The notes beneath the pieces were generated by a model, which saw nothing but the letters and a program-made list of their open reading frames with translations, was not told the origin of the DNA and searched no databases. 64,000 bases of DNA from Clostridia bacterium (lineage in GTDB: Bacteria; Bacillota_A; Clostridia; Christensenellales; Aristaeellaceae), in NCBI GenBank assembly GCA_017525805.1, contig JAFXSH010000113.1, positions 62,001-126,000 of the forward strand, given 5' to 3'. Positions 32,731 through 41,075 of the stretch are shown here, in pieces; within the stretch, counting starts at the first letter, position 1, and every line of letters starts with the position of its first letter. Both the position numbers and the translations under genes were made by a program.

Positions 32731-32753
32731 TAATATCCCTTGCAAATTTCGCG
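32723..32753 (-). promoter_or_regulatory. CGCGA box 1 (90-nt RNA)
   Basis: CGCGAAA, CA and TATTATGAA at the invariant spacing; the copy nearest the right junction, about 100 bases from attR. Confidence 0.8.
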
Positions 32754-32855
32754 CTTTGCCACCGGCCATATCATCAAGAAAACTCCGTTCTGCCGGAACT
32801 TTATTCATGATACGTCCTGAATCGAGCAGCATATCTGCCATGTGACAACCAGTTT

Positions 32856-32909
32856 TTGGTAAGGATGAGGTCCCCAGTTCGAATCTGGGTATCAGCTCCA
32901 GTAAAACCA
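32856..32909 (+). repeat. attR: right 54-bp attachment repeat
   Basis: Identical to 21135-21188. It is the displaced 3' half of the original tRNA-Thr gene plus the first arm of its terminator; bases before it differ (GTTT instead of ATCC). Confidence 0.9.
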
Positions 32910-32929
32910 CCTGAACAGGGTGGTTTTTT
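32903..32929 (+). terminator. Original tRNA-Thr terminator at attR
   Basis: AAAACCACC...GGTGGTTTTTTT forms a hairpin with a T run. Its first arm starts in the attachment repeat and its second arm is host DNA. Confidence 0.8.
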
Positions 32930-32950
32930 TGTGCGTTCCAGAGAGTTTGA

Positions 32951-32990
32951 TAAAAAAACCCGATGCCTGCGTAGTTTGGGCATCAGGTTT
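32951..32990 (-). terminator. Terminator of proA
   Basis: On the minus strand CCTGATGCC and GGCATCGGG pair and are followed by TTTTTTT. It converges with the tRNA-side terminator. Confidence 0.85.
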
Positions 32991-33011
32991 CTGATGATCG
33001 TGCCAGATACG

Positions 33012-34286
33012 TTACAAATCCCGGTGGGTATACTTGACGCGCCCGGTGACGGTGTCCTCCACGGTCTGGCCGGAGCCGATCAGGTGATATTTGTAGGTAC
33101 ACAGGCCCTCCAATCCCACGGGACCCCGGGCGTGGAGCTTGCCGGTAGAAATGCCCACTTCAGCCCCGAAGCCGTAGCGGTAGCCGTCGGCAAAGCGGGT
33201 GGAACAGTTCACATAGACCCCGGCGCTGTCCACCCCGGTGAGGAAACGGCGCTGAGCATATTCATCCTGGGCGATAATGGCGTCAGTGTGGTGGGAGCCG
33301 AAGCGGTTGATGTGGGCGATGGCTTCCTCCATGGAATCCACGATCTTGATGGACAGGATGGCATCCAAATATTCCGTGGCCCAATCCTGGTCTGTGGCGA
33401 GGATGCAATCAATGATGCTCTGAACGCGTTCGTCTCCTCTGATTTCCACGCCTTTGGCTTTCAGCGCGGCCGCGCAGGGGGGCAGGAAGGCGGCGGCGAT
33501 GTCTTTATGCACCAGCAGCGTTTCCGTGGCGTTGCATACCGCCAGGGCCTGAGTCTTGGCGTCCACGGTCACTTTCACGGCCATATCAATATCGGCGGAA
33601 GCGTCCACATAGGTGTGGCACAGTCCCTCCGCGTGGCCCATGACGGGGATGCGGGTGTGATCCATGATGTAGCGCACAAAGGCGTTGCTGCCACGGGGGA
33701 TGATCAGGTCGATACTGTCATCCTGGGAAAGCATTTCGTTCACGTCGTCCCGGGTTTCCAGCAGGGCGGCCCAGCCCTCCGGCAGCAAGCCCTTGGTGCC
33801 TTCTTCCATAGCGGCCATGAGGGCGCGATTGGTGCGCAGGGCTTCCCGGCCCCCTTTCAGCAGCGCGGCGTTGCCGCTTTTCAGGCACAGGCACGCGATC
33901 TGCACCAGGGCGTCGGGCCGGGATTCAAAAATCACCCCGATCACGCCGATGGGGCAGGAGACCCGGTATAAATCCAGCCCCGGCGCCAGCTCCCGGGCCA
34001 GGGTGGTGCGGCCCAGGGGATCGGGCAGGGAAATCAGCGAAGAAATGCCGTCCAATACGTCCTTGAGCTTTCCTTCATCGAATTTCAGGCGCTTGAGCAG
34101 GGGAAATGCTAAGTTTTCTTCCTCCGCCTGGGTACAGTCTAATTCATTCTGTTCAAAAATGTCTTTAGCGCGGGCTTTCAGCGCCTGCTGTATGTTTTTG
34201 AGCGCCGCGTTCCTTTGCTCCGCAGGCAGGGCGGATAAGGTATAGGAAGCGCTCCGGGCTTTCCGCGATAATTCTTTCACTTGCAT
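33012..34286 (-). CDS. proA: Glutamate-5-semialdehyde dehydrogenase (gamma-glutamyl phosphate reductase)
   Basis: A 424-residue NADPH-dependent enzyme of proline synthesis that reduces gamma-glutamyl phosphate. It has [31 protein letters not shown], the catalytic Cys in [11 protein letters not shown], and [26 protein letters not shown] lies seven bases before ATG 34286; the upstream ATG 34292 is too close to it. proB is not adjacent. Confidence 0.95.
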   Translation of the reverse strand: MQVKELSRKARSASYTLSALPAEQRNAALKNIQQALKARAKDIFEQNELDCTQAEEENLAFPLLKRLKFDEGKLKDVLDGISSLISLPDPLGRTTLARELAPGLDLYRVSCPIGVIGVIFESRPDALVQIACLCLKSGNAALLKGGREALRTNRALMAAMEEGTKGLLPEGWAALLETRDDVNEMLSQDDSIDLIIPRGSNAFVRYIMDHTRIPVMGHAEGLCHTYVDASADIDMAVKVTVDAKTQALAVCNATETLLVHKDIAAAFLPPCAAALKAKGVEIRGDERVQSIIDCILATDQDWATEYLDAILSIKIVDSMEEAIAHINRFGSHHTDAIIAQDEYAQRRFLTGVDSAGVYVNCSTRFADGYRYGFGAEVGISTGKLHARGPVGLEGLCTYKYHLIGSGQTVEDTVTGRVKYTHRDL

Positions 34287-34320
34287 GTTCATCCCTCCCG
34301 CTGCATATTATAACATAACG

Positions 34321-34349
34321 CTCGCCGCTTTTCCATTCGGAAGCGGCGA
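34321..34349. repeat. Perfect hairpin in the proA leader
   Basis: CTCGCCGCTT and AAGCGGCGAG pair around ten bases, between the two candidate proA start regions and overlapping a second possible -10 (TGTTATAAT at about 34310). Confidence 0.6.
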
Positions 34350-34384
34350 GACGGCCGACCGCGCTCCGCGCCGGTCGCCTCGTT

Positions 34385-34414
34385 ATTATAACACGGGAAC
34401 GCATCCCATTGCAA
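34385..34414 (-). promoter_or_regulatory. Promoter for proA sharing its -35 with smpB
   Basis: On the minus strand TTGCAA (34409-34414) is followed after 18 bases by TATAAT with an upstream TGT. TTGCAA is its own reverse complement and is also the -35 of the smpB promoter. Confidence 0.55.
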
Positions 34415-34437
34415 ATCTATTTATTTTGTGTTATAAT
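34409..34437 (+). promoter_or_regulatory. Promoter for smpB
   Basis: TTGCAA and TATAAT are 17 bases apart, 40 bases before ATG 34477. Confidence 0.7.
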
Positions 34438-34476
34438 CGTGCGGCGCAGGAAACGATGCAGAAGGAGGGACGCCGC

Positions 34477-34950
34477 ATGGCCAAGAAAAAGGGCATAAAG
34501 CCCATCGCTCAGAACAAAAAGGCCCGGCACGACTTCTTCATCGAGGAAAGCATCGAGTGCGGCATCGAGCTCAAGGGCACAGAGGTCAAATCCATGCGCC
34601 AGGGCAAGGTGAACCTGAAGGAAAGCTACGCCATGGTGAAGGACGGGGAAATCTTCGTGCAGGGCATGCACATCAGCCCTTACGAGCAGGGCAATATCTT
34701 CAACACCGACCCCCTGCGCCCCAAGCGCCTGCTGCTGCATAAAAGCGAAATCCGCAAGTTGGGCGGCCAGGTGCAGCGTCAGGGCTACGCGCTGGTGCCC
34801 CTGGACGTGTATTTGAAAGATGGCCGCATGAAAATGAACTTGGGCCTGTGCGTGGGCAAGCACCTGCACGATAAGCGCGCCAGCACCGCCGAACGGGACG
34901 TGAAGCGGGAAATGGCCCGCATGGTGCGCACCAACAACCGGGGAGAATAA
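34477..34950 (+). CDS. smpB: SsrA-binding protein SmpB
   Basis: A 157-residue partner of tmRNA in rescuing stalled ribosomes. Landmarks: [20 protein letters not shown] then [40 protein letters not shown] and the basic tail [29 protein letters not shown] precedes ATG 34477. The tmRNA gene follows 12 bases after the stop, the usual pairing. Confidence 0.97.
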   Translation: MAKKKGIKPIAQNKKARHDFFIEESIECGIELKGTEVKSMRQGKVNLKESYAMVKDGEIFVQGMHISPYEQGNIFNTDPLRPKRLLLHKSEIRKLGGQVQRQGYALVPLDVYLKDGRMKMNLGLCVGKHLHDKRASTAERDVKREMARMVRTNNRGE

Positions 34951-34962
34951 AGCTTCATTCAT

Positions 34963-35308
34963 GGGGGTGCACTGGTTTCGACGGGGATCGTCGGAGGTAT
35001 GGTAAGCGAGCCGCGGACCCTGGCCGCGTTAAAACGGGGAAATTAAAATTAACTGACAATACTCAGTACGCTTTCGCTGCCTAAGAGCAGCGCGTCGACA
35101 CCGAGCGCCTACGGCTCGGCCCACCGGCGTCATTGATGTAGGGAACGGAGCCGCGGGGGCCTCGGAGCGGCTCGGCACAAGAGGCTACTGAACGCGCAAG
35201 CCCGGCGGGGGGCGTGCGCGGGAGGGAACGTCAAAACCCTGCCTGCGCTCGGAGAAAACCATGCAGCTGAATCTTCGGACAGGGGTTCGATTCCCCTCAC
35301 CTCCACCA
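34963..35308 (+). ncRNA. ssrA: Transfer-messenger RNA
   Basis: A 346-base tmRNA with 5' GGGGGTG pairing with 3' CACCTCC before ACCA, the tRNA-like start CTGGTTTCGACGGGG and the T arm GGGGTTCGATTCCCC near the end. The open frame ends with the tag DNTQYAFAA and stop TAA 35082-35084; the resume codon is not certain. Pseudoknot-rich GC segments follow the tag. Confidence 0.95.
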
Positions 35309-35381
35309 TTACGCCTTTGAAACCAGCCACGTTTCAAGGGCGTTTTTTCCAATAGATACAGCAGCCGACGGGAGGGCCGCC

Positions 35382-37646
35382 ATGAATCTGACACAAATGC
35401 TGGAAAAGCTGAAAAACGACCCGTTCTTTATGGAAAACGTGACGGCGTGGCGCACGGTGCCGCCCCGGGAGGCGAAGTACGCCCCCTGGCCGGAGGGCAT
35501 CGACGAAAGGCTGCCCGCCGCCCTGGGGAATCATGGGGTGCATCAATTGTACACCCATCAGGCGGAATGCTTCGCCGCGTCCCAGGAGGGGAAGGATTAC
35601 GTGGTGGTGACGCCCACGGCTTCCGGGAAAACCTTGTGCTATAATCTGCCCGTGCTGGCGGCAATCCTCAAAAACCCCGACGCCCGGGCCTTGTACCTCT
35701 TCCCCACCAAAGCCCTGTCCGCCGATCAGGTGGCCGAGCTGTACGAGCTGATCGAGCTTTTGGGCGCGGACATCAAAACCTTCACCTATGACGGCGACAC
35801 CCCCGCCGCCGCCCGCCGGGCCGTACGCCAGGCGGGGCATGTGGTGGTGACCAACCCGGACATGCTGCACAGCGGCATCCTGCCCCAGCACACAAAATGG
35901 GTGAAGCTGTTTGAAAACCTGCAATACATCGTGGTGGACGAGATCCACACCTACCGGGGCGTGTTCGGCAGCAACTTAGCCAACGTTTTGCGCCGTCTGA
36001 TGCGTCTGTGCGAGTTTTATGGCAGCCACCCCCAGTTTATCCTGTGCTCCGCCACCATCCAGAACCCAAAAGAATTGGCGGAAACCCTCATTGGGCGGCC
36101 CGTGACCCTGATCGACAACAACGGTGCGCCCGCCGGGGAAAAGCACTATATTTTCTACAATCCCCCGGTGGTGAACCGGCAGTTGGGCATCCGCAAGGGC
36201 GTGCTGCCCGAAACCCGGGCCATCGCTTCCATGCTGGTGAAAAACGGGGTGCAGAGCATCGTGTTCGCCAAAAGCCGCCTGCAAGTGGAGGTGCTGACCC
36301 GGCAATTAAAAGAGTTGGTGTCCGACCCCATCGGCAACAGCGGCAAAGTCCGGGGCTACCGGGGCGGCTACCTGCCCTCCGAGCGGCGGGAGATCGAACG
36401 GGGCCTCCGGGCCGGAGACATTCAGGCCGTGGTGTCCACCAACGCGCTGGAACTGGGCATCGACATCGGGGCGCTGGAAGCCTGCGTGCTGTGCGGCTAT
36501 CCCGGCACCATTGCCAGCACCTGGCAGCAGAGCGGCCGGGCCGGGCGGCGGCATGGGGTCAGCGCCACGTTCATGGTGGCCAGCAGCAATGCCTTAGATC
36601 AGTTCATCGTCACCCACCCCGATTACTTTTTCACCCAGCCCGCCGAAAACGCCCTGCTGAACCCGGACAACCTGTATATCTTACTCAGCCACTTCAAGTG
36701 CGCCGCCTATGAGCTGCCCTTCAAGGCCGGTGAAACCTTAGGCAACGCGGCGGGGGGCGCGGAAATGCTGGAATACTTAGAGGAAAGCAATATCCTGCGG
36801 AACGTGGGCGGCACCTACCACTGGATGGCGGAGGACTTTCCCGCCAGCGAAATGAGCCTGCGCACCGCCATGACGGAAAACTTTTTGATCAACGACATCA
36901 CCGATCCGGCCCATCCCCGCATCGTGGGCGAAATGGATCGCTTCACCGCGCCCATGCTGCTGCACCCCAACGCCATCTACATGCACGAGGGCCAGACCTA
37001 CCAAGTGGATGAGCTGGACTTTGACGCCTGCAAGGCGTTCATCCGACGGGTGAACGTGGATTACTACACCGACGCCGATTTGAACGTGAGCCTTTCCCTG
37101 CTGGACATTGAAAAAGAAGAGGACAGCGCCGCTTTAGGTGAGGTCAAGGTGGTGGCGCTGGTAAAAATCTTCAAGAAAATGCGCTTTGACAACAATGAAA
37201 ACGTGGGCTTCGGTCCCGTGCGCCTGCCGGAGACGGAAATGCACACCACCGCCATGTGGCGCACGGTTCCGGATAAAATCGCCGAAAAATACGAAAAGGA
37301 CGATCTGCAATCCGGCATGCTGGGCATCGCCAACCTGCTGCGCATCCTCTGCCCTCTGTATCTCATGTGTTCCCCCCGGGATATCGCCGTTTCCTATCAG
37401 GTAAAATGCCCCTTTACGGAAAAGCCCACCCTGATCCTATATGATAACTGCCCCGGCGGCGTGGGGCTGGCGGAAAAAGCCTTCCGCATGCGGGATATCC
37501 TGTTCACCCATGCCCTGACGCTGGTGACCGACTGCGACTGTCCCCAGGGCTGCCCCTCCTGCGTGGGGCCCGTGGGCGAAGTGGGCCCGAGGGGCAAGGA
37601 AATGGCGAAGAAGCTTCTGGAGGATTTGCTTCATGACCATTCATGA
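35382..37646 (+). CDS. DEAD/DEAH-box helicase, MrfA/YprA-like
   Basis: A 754-residue superfamily 2 helicase. Walker A is TPTASGKT, Walker B VVVDEIHTYRG, motif III CSATI, and motif VI QQSGRAGRRH. The C-terminal part matches DUF1998 and ends with a Cys cluster (DCDCPQGCPSCVGP) as in Bacillus MrfA, which works in mitomycin-lesion repair. Function by family. GGGAGGG precedes ATG 35382. The aldehyde dehydrogenase gene overlaps its end by 14 bases. Confidence 0.88.
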   Translation: MNLTQMLEKLKNDPFFMENVTAWRTVPPREAKYAPWPEGIDERLPAALGNHGVHQLYTHQAECFAASQEGKDYVVVTPTASGKTLCYNLPVLAAILKNPDARALYLFPTKALSADQVAELYELIELLGADIKTFTYDGDTPAAARRAVRQAGHVVVTNPDMLHSGILPQHTKWVKLFENLQYIVVDEIHTYRGVFGSNLANVLRRLMRLCEFYGSHPQFILCSATIQNPKELAETLIGRPVTLIDNNGAPAGEKHYIFYNPPVVNRQLGIRKGVLPETRAIASMLVKNGVQSIVFAKSRLQVEVLTRQLKELVSDPIGNSGKVRGYRGGYLPSERREIERGLRAGDIQAVVSTNALELGIDIGALEACVLCGYPGTIASTWQQSGRAGRRHGVSATFMVASSNALDQFIVTHPDYFFTQPAENALLNPDNLYILLSHFKCAAYELPFKAGETLGNAAGGAEMLEYLEESNILRNVGGTYHWMAEDFPASEMSLRTAMTENFLINDITDPAHPRIVGEMDRFTAPMLLHPNAIYMHEGQTYQVDELDFDACKAFIRRVNVDYYTDADLNVSLSLLDIEKEEDSAALGEVKVVALVKIFKKMRFDNNENVGFGPVRLPETEMHTTAMWRTVPDKIAEKYEKDDLQSGMLGIANLLRILCPLYLMCSPRDIAVSYQVKCPFTEKPTLILYDNCPGGVGLAEKAFRMRDILFTHALTLVTDCDCPQGCPSCVGPVGEVGPRGKEMAKKLLEDLLHDHS

Positions 37647-38994
37647 GTTGGTGGAATTGCAGCGCCGCGCCTTTTACGCGGTGAACCCCCGCTGCATCGA
37701 ATCGCGGCTGGATCAGCTGGAGCGGCTGTATAAAACCATTGTCCAGTGGGAGGACCGCATCTGCTTAGCCCTGCAAATGGACTTAGGAAAAAGCCACGAG
37801 GAAGCCTACATGACGGAAATCGGCATCGTGCTTTCCGAAATTTCCTGTTTCCTTAAGCATCTGCCCCGCTGGGCCCGGCAAAAACGGCAGCCCCTGCCCC
37901 TTTCCCTGTTTCCCGGCAAAAGCTATGTGCTGAAGGAGCCCTACGGTGTGGTGCTGATCATGGCCCCCTGGAATTATCCCTTCCAGCTGACCCTGAATCC
38001 TTTGGTGGGGGCCATCGCGGCGGGCAATCACTGCGTCGTGAAGCCCAGCGCCTACGCCCCGGCCACCGCCCAAGTGATTGCCGATCTGGTGGCTTCCTGC
38101 TTCCCTCCGGAGCAGGCGGCGGTGATTTTGGGCAGCCGGACGGAAAATCAGGCTTTATTGGAAGAACGATTCGATTACATCTTCTTTACCGGCGGGGTGA
38201 ACATGGGCAAGGTGGTGCTGGAAAAGGCCGCCCGGTACGTGACCCCCGTGACCCTGGAATTAGGCGGCAAAAGCCCCTGCATCGTGGAGGAATCGGCGGA
38301 TATCGCCACAGCCGCCCGGCGGATCGCCTTCGGCAAGGCCCTCAATTCAGGCCAGACCTGCGTGGCCCCGGATTATCTGCTGGTGCAGGAGCGGGTGAAA
38401 GACAAGCTGCTATCTCAAATCAAAACCTGCTGGGATGATTTTTACGGCGGCGCGCTGGTTAGCCCCCAATGGCCCAAAATGGTGAACGTAAAGCATTATC
38501 AGCGGGTAATGAACTTGATCCAGGGAGAAACGGTTTACTGCGGCGGCCAAGGGGACGGGGCGCGCTTCGAACCCACGATCCTGACGGACGTTTCCTGGGA
38601 TTCGCCTATTATGCAAGAGGAAATCTTCGGCCCGGTGCTGCCGGTGATCACCTTCAAAACCATCAATGAAATCATTCCCCTGATCAACCGCCGGGAGCGG
38701 CCCCTGGCCCTGTACCTGTTCACCCGCCGGATCGCGGTGAAGGAACTGGTGCTGAAAACCGTGCCCTTCGGCGGCGGCTGCGTCAACGATACCGTAGTGC
38801 ATTTATCCTCCAATCGCCTGCCCTTCGGCGGGGTGGGCCAGAGCGGCATGGGCAGCTACCACGGCAAATATTCCTTCGACACCTTTACCCACGAAAAATC
38901 CGTTGTGATGAAAGGAAACTGGCCGGATATCAAAATGCGCTATCCGCCTTACTCCAAGAAAAAACTGGGCCTGATCAAGAAATTTTTGAGGTGA
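37633..38994 (+). CDS. Aldehyde dehydrogenase
   Basis: A 453-residue NAD(P)-dependent dehydrogenase of the class 3/fatty aldehyde type, with the short length usual for it. It shows APWNYPFQL, VVKPSA, FFTGG, the base Glu in LELGGKSPCIV, the catalytic Cys in NSGQTCVAPDY and EIFGPVLPV. It starts within the helicase gene, so the two are coupled. Physiological substrate unknown. Confidence 0.93.
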   Translation: MTIHELVELQRRAFYAVNPRCIESRLDQLERLYKTIVQWEDRICLALQMDLGKSHEEAYMTEIGIVLSEISCFLKHLPRWARQKRQPLPLSLFPGKSYVLKEPYGVVLIMAPWNYPFQLTLNPLVGAIAAGNHCVVKPSAYAPATAQVIADLVASCFPPEQAAVILGSRTENQALLEERFDYIFFTGGVNMGKVVLEKAARYVTPVTLELGGKSPCIVEESADIATAARRIAFGKALNSGQTCVAPDYLLVQERVKDKLLSQIKTCWDDFYGGALVSPQWPKMVNVKHYQRVMNLIQGETVYCGGQGDGARFEPTILTDVSWDSPIMQEEIFGPVLPVITFKTINEIIPLINRRERPLALYLFTRRIAVKELVLKTVPFGGGCVNDTVVHLSSNRLPFGGVGQSGMGSYHGKYSFDTFTHEKSVVMKGNWPDIKMRYPPYSKKKLGLIKKFLR

Positions 38995-38999
38995 GCACA

Positions 39000-39722
39000 A
39001 TGCCCGCGTTGGAAGCGTACAAGCGCGAACTGGATTATTCCTACGCCCCGGGGCTGTTTCCCTCCCTGGAAGCCATGACCAAGCGCCCCGAACTGGTACG
39101 GCGTCTGCTCATCTCCTCCAAGGGCCAGGACAGCGAGGGCGTGAAAAAGCTGATGGCCCTGGCGGAGAAAAAGGGCGTCCGCGTGGAAACGGCGGACAAA
39201 GCCCTTTCCCGCATTTCCGGGAAGGACAACTGCTTCGCCGCGGCTGTGTTTGAAAAGCGGCCCCTGCCGCTGGACGGAGCCTGTGACCACATTGTTCTTC
39301 ATCATATTTCCGATCAGGGCAATTTGGGCACCATCCTGCGCACCGCCTTGGGCTTCGGTTATCATGATATCGCCATCATCCGGCCGGCGGCGGACGTGTA
39401 CGACCCCAAGGTGGTGCGGGCCAGCATGGGCGCCCTCTTTTCCCTGCGCGTGACGGAATGCGCCGATTTTTCCGGCTATTGGCAGGAATTTGAAGCCCGT
39501 ATGGCGTACCCCTTCATGCTGGACGGCTCCGTGCAGATGGACGACGCGGCGAAGGACGCGCCGCATCCCTGCGCCTTGATTTTCGGCAACGAGGGCTCCG
39601 GCCTGCCCCCCGAATTTCAGCGGGTGGGCCAGCCCGTGCGCATCCCAAGCAGCGACGAGGTGGATTCTTTGAATTTGGCAATCGCTGCTGCCATTGGGAT
39701 GTACGCTTTCAGGAGGCAGTGA
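39000..39722 (+). CDS. TrmH-family RNA methyltransferase
   Basis: A 240-residue SPOUT methyltransferase. Motifs: HHISDQGNLGTILRTALGFG, RASMGALFSLRV, LIFGNEGSGLPPEFQ and IPSSDEVDSLNLAIAAAIGM. GAGGTGAG precedes ATG 39000; GTG 38991 is less likely. RNA target unknown. It is the second family member in the window, the other being at 20049. Confidence 0.88.
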   Translation: MPALEAYKRELDYSYAPGLFPSLEAMTKRPELVRRLLISSKGQDSEGVKKLMALAEKKGVRVETADKALSRISGKDNCFAAAVFEKRPLPLDGACDHIVLHHISDQGNLGTILRTALGFGYHDIAIIRPAADVYDPKVVRASMGALFSLRVTECADFSGYWQEFEARMAYPFMLDGSVQMDDAAKDAPHPCALIFGNEGSGLPPEFQRVGQPVRIPSSDEVDSLNLAIAAAIGMYAFRRQ

Positions 39723-39730
39723 CGGATCTC

Positions 39731-39770
39731 ACATCCGATGATATTCCCGCCACTGGCGGTCATCGGATGT
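39731..39770. repeat. Perfect inverted repeat downstream of the methyltransferase
   Basis: ACATCCGATGA and TCATCGGATGT enclose a second palindrome (CCGCCACTGGCGG). ATCCGATGTGA recurs at 39822. It may end the upstream transcript, though no T run follows. Confidence 0.55.
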
Positions 39771-39844
39771 TCGTCCCCTTCCAAGAAAGCTATAAAGGAA
39801 ACTTGTAATCCTCTTTTATATCCGATGTGAAAGGATGAATTAGT

Positions 39845-40390
39845 TTGACCGATGAACAGATGATCCGCGCCCAGATAACAAAGGCGATTTTGGATTTGGC
39901 GAAAGCCGCGAAGCTCCAGCCCGGCGCGCAGCTCGTGATCGGCTGCTCCACCAGCGAGATCGCGGGCGGGCAGATCGGCAAAGCCAGCGCCCCGGAAATC
40001 GGGGAATGGGTGGCCGGGACCGTGCTGAACGTGTGCCGTCAGCGGGAATTCATTCCCATTTTCCAATGCTGCGAGCATTTGAACCGGTCTTTAGTCATCT
40101 CCTTATCAGCTGCGAAAGAAAACCGGTATATCCGGGTCAACGCCATTCCCCAGCCCAAAGCGGGCGGCAGCGTGCCCGCCGCCGCGTGGAAGCGGATGGA
40201 AGACCCCTGCCTGGTTATGAACGTGCAGGCCGACGCCGGGCTGGATATCGGCGACACCCTGATCGGCATGCATCTGCGTCCCGTGGCCGTGCCCTACCGC
40301 GGCGAAATCAAGCAAATCGGCCATGCCAATTTGGTCTGCGCCTATTCCCGTCTCCCCTATGTAGGCGGGGAAAGGGCGGTATATCGGTAA
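39845..40390 (+). CDS. ywlG: UPF0340/TIGR01440 family protein (YwlG-like)
   Basis: A 181-residue conserved protein of unknown biochemical role, usual length for the family. Family patterns include VIGCSTSEIAGGQIGKASAP, FQCCEHLNRSLV and GHANLVCAYSRLPYVGGERA. The start appears to be TTG 39845 with AAAGGA nine bases upstream. Confidence 0.88.
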   Translation: MTDEQMIRAQITKAILDLAKAAKLQPGAQLVIGCSTSEIAGGQIGKASAPEIGEWVAGTVLNVCRQREFIPIFQCCEHLNRSLVISLSAAKENRYIRVNAIPQPKAGGSVPAAAWKRMEDPCLVMNVQADAGLDIGDTLIGMHLRPVAVPYRGEIKQIGHANLVCAYSRLPYVGGERAVYR

Positions 40391-40408
40391 AAACTGGAGG
40401 TTTGATCC

Positions 40409-40612
40409 ATGGACAATCAAAAGAAAGACCGCCTGTGGCAGCTTGTCACCTACGTCGTGAGTTTGGTTTTCTGGGTCTTGTTTATTCTGAACACCTGGGT
40501 TCTGAAAACTCCACCGGATTATCTGAAAGTAATCGCCCTGCTGGTGGGCCTGTGCTTCCTCGTTTTGCAGATTCGGCAAATAATCGTCACGCTGAAAAAG
40601 AAGAAAGACTGA
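40409..40612 (+). CDS. Small two-TM membrane protein, unknown function
   Basis: A 67-residue protein with two TM helices (YVVSLVFWVLFILNTWVL and IALLVGLCFLVLQIRQIIV) and a lysine-rich C-terminus. CTGGAGG precedes ATG 40409. It sits 18 bases after the UPF0340 gene. Not recognised. Confidence 0.7.
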   Translation: MDNQKKDRLWQLVTYVVSLVFWVLFILNTWVLKTPPDYLKVIALLVGLCFLVLQIRQIIVTLKKKKD

Positions 40613-40646
40613 ACCGGAATGATCGGCAAAGCAGGAGGATCACAGC

Positions 40647-41057
40647 ATGAAAAAAATCAGGGAAAAATGGCGTCAGCTATCAGTGATAGATCGGGCTGTG
40701 TTCATTTTGGGCGTCTTATGGTTTTTAGGTGCTGTCGCTTCAGGATTCATTTGGAAAGACCAGCTTTGGGTGGTTTTGCTCGAGCTGGGATGTTTGGTGA
40801 GCATGATTACGCTTATGCTGCTTCAGATATTTCGGGTCAAGGATTTGACCAAATCGAAGAAGTGGGCTTTTTCCTTCCGCATTTTAGCTTTTCTGTGCAT
40901 TGCCTCCGCTGATCTCATTTCGCGCATGAGATGGGCAATCTTTGAAGAAGAAATCCATCTCCCTTTGAAATGTATCGGATTGCTTGCTTTGGTAGGTTCT
41001 TTCTATCTGGATGAGCTATTTCCGAAAGGAAAAACGGACTTGGAAGAAATGAAATAA
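40647..41057 (+). CDS. Four-TM membrane protein, unknown function
   Basis: A 136-residue protein with about four hydrophobic segments (AVFILGVLWFLGAVASGFIW, LLELGCLVSMITLMLLQIF, FRILAFLCIASADLI, IGLLALVGSFYL) between charged loops. GCAGGAGG precedes ATG 40647. It lies between the small membrane protein and mnmG. No family recognised. Confidence 0.7.
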   Translation: MKKIREKWRQLSVIDRAVFILGVLWFLGAVASGFIWKDQLWVVLLELGCLVSMITLMLLQIFRVKDLTKSKKWAFSFRILAFLCIASADLISRMRWAIFEEEIHLPLKCIGLLALVGSFYLDELFPKGKTDLEEMK

Positions 41058-41075
41058 TATCGGAGGACTGCTTCT

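Noticed and set aside
32728..32841. A 37-codon minus-strand frame (MADMLLDSGRIMNK...) between attR and box 1
   Set aside because: No ribosome site, and it runs through box 1; probably chance.
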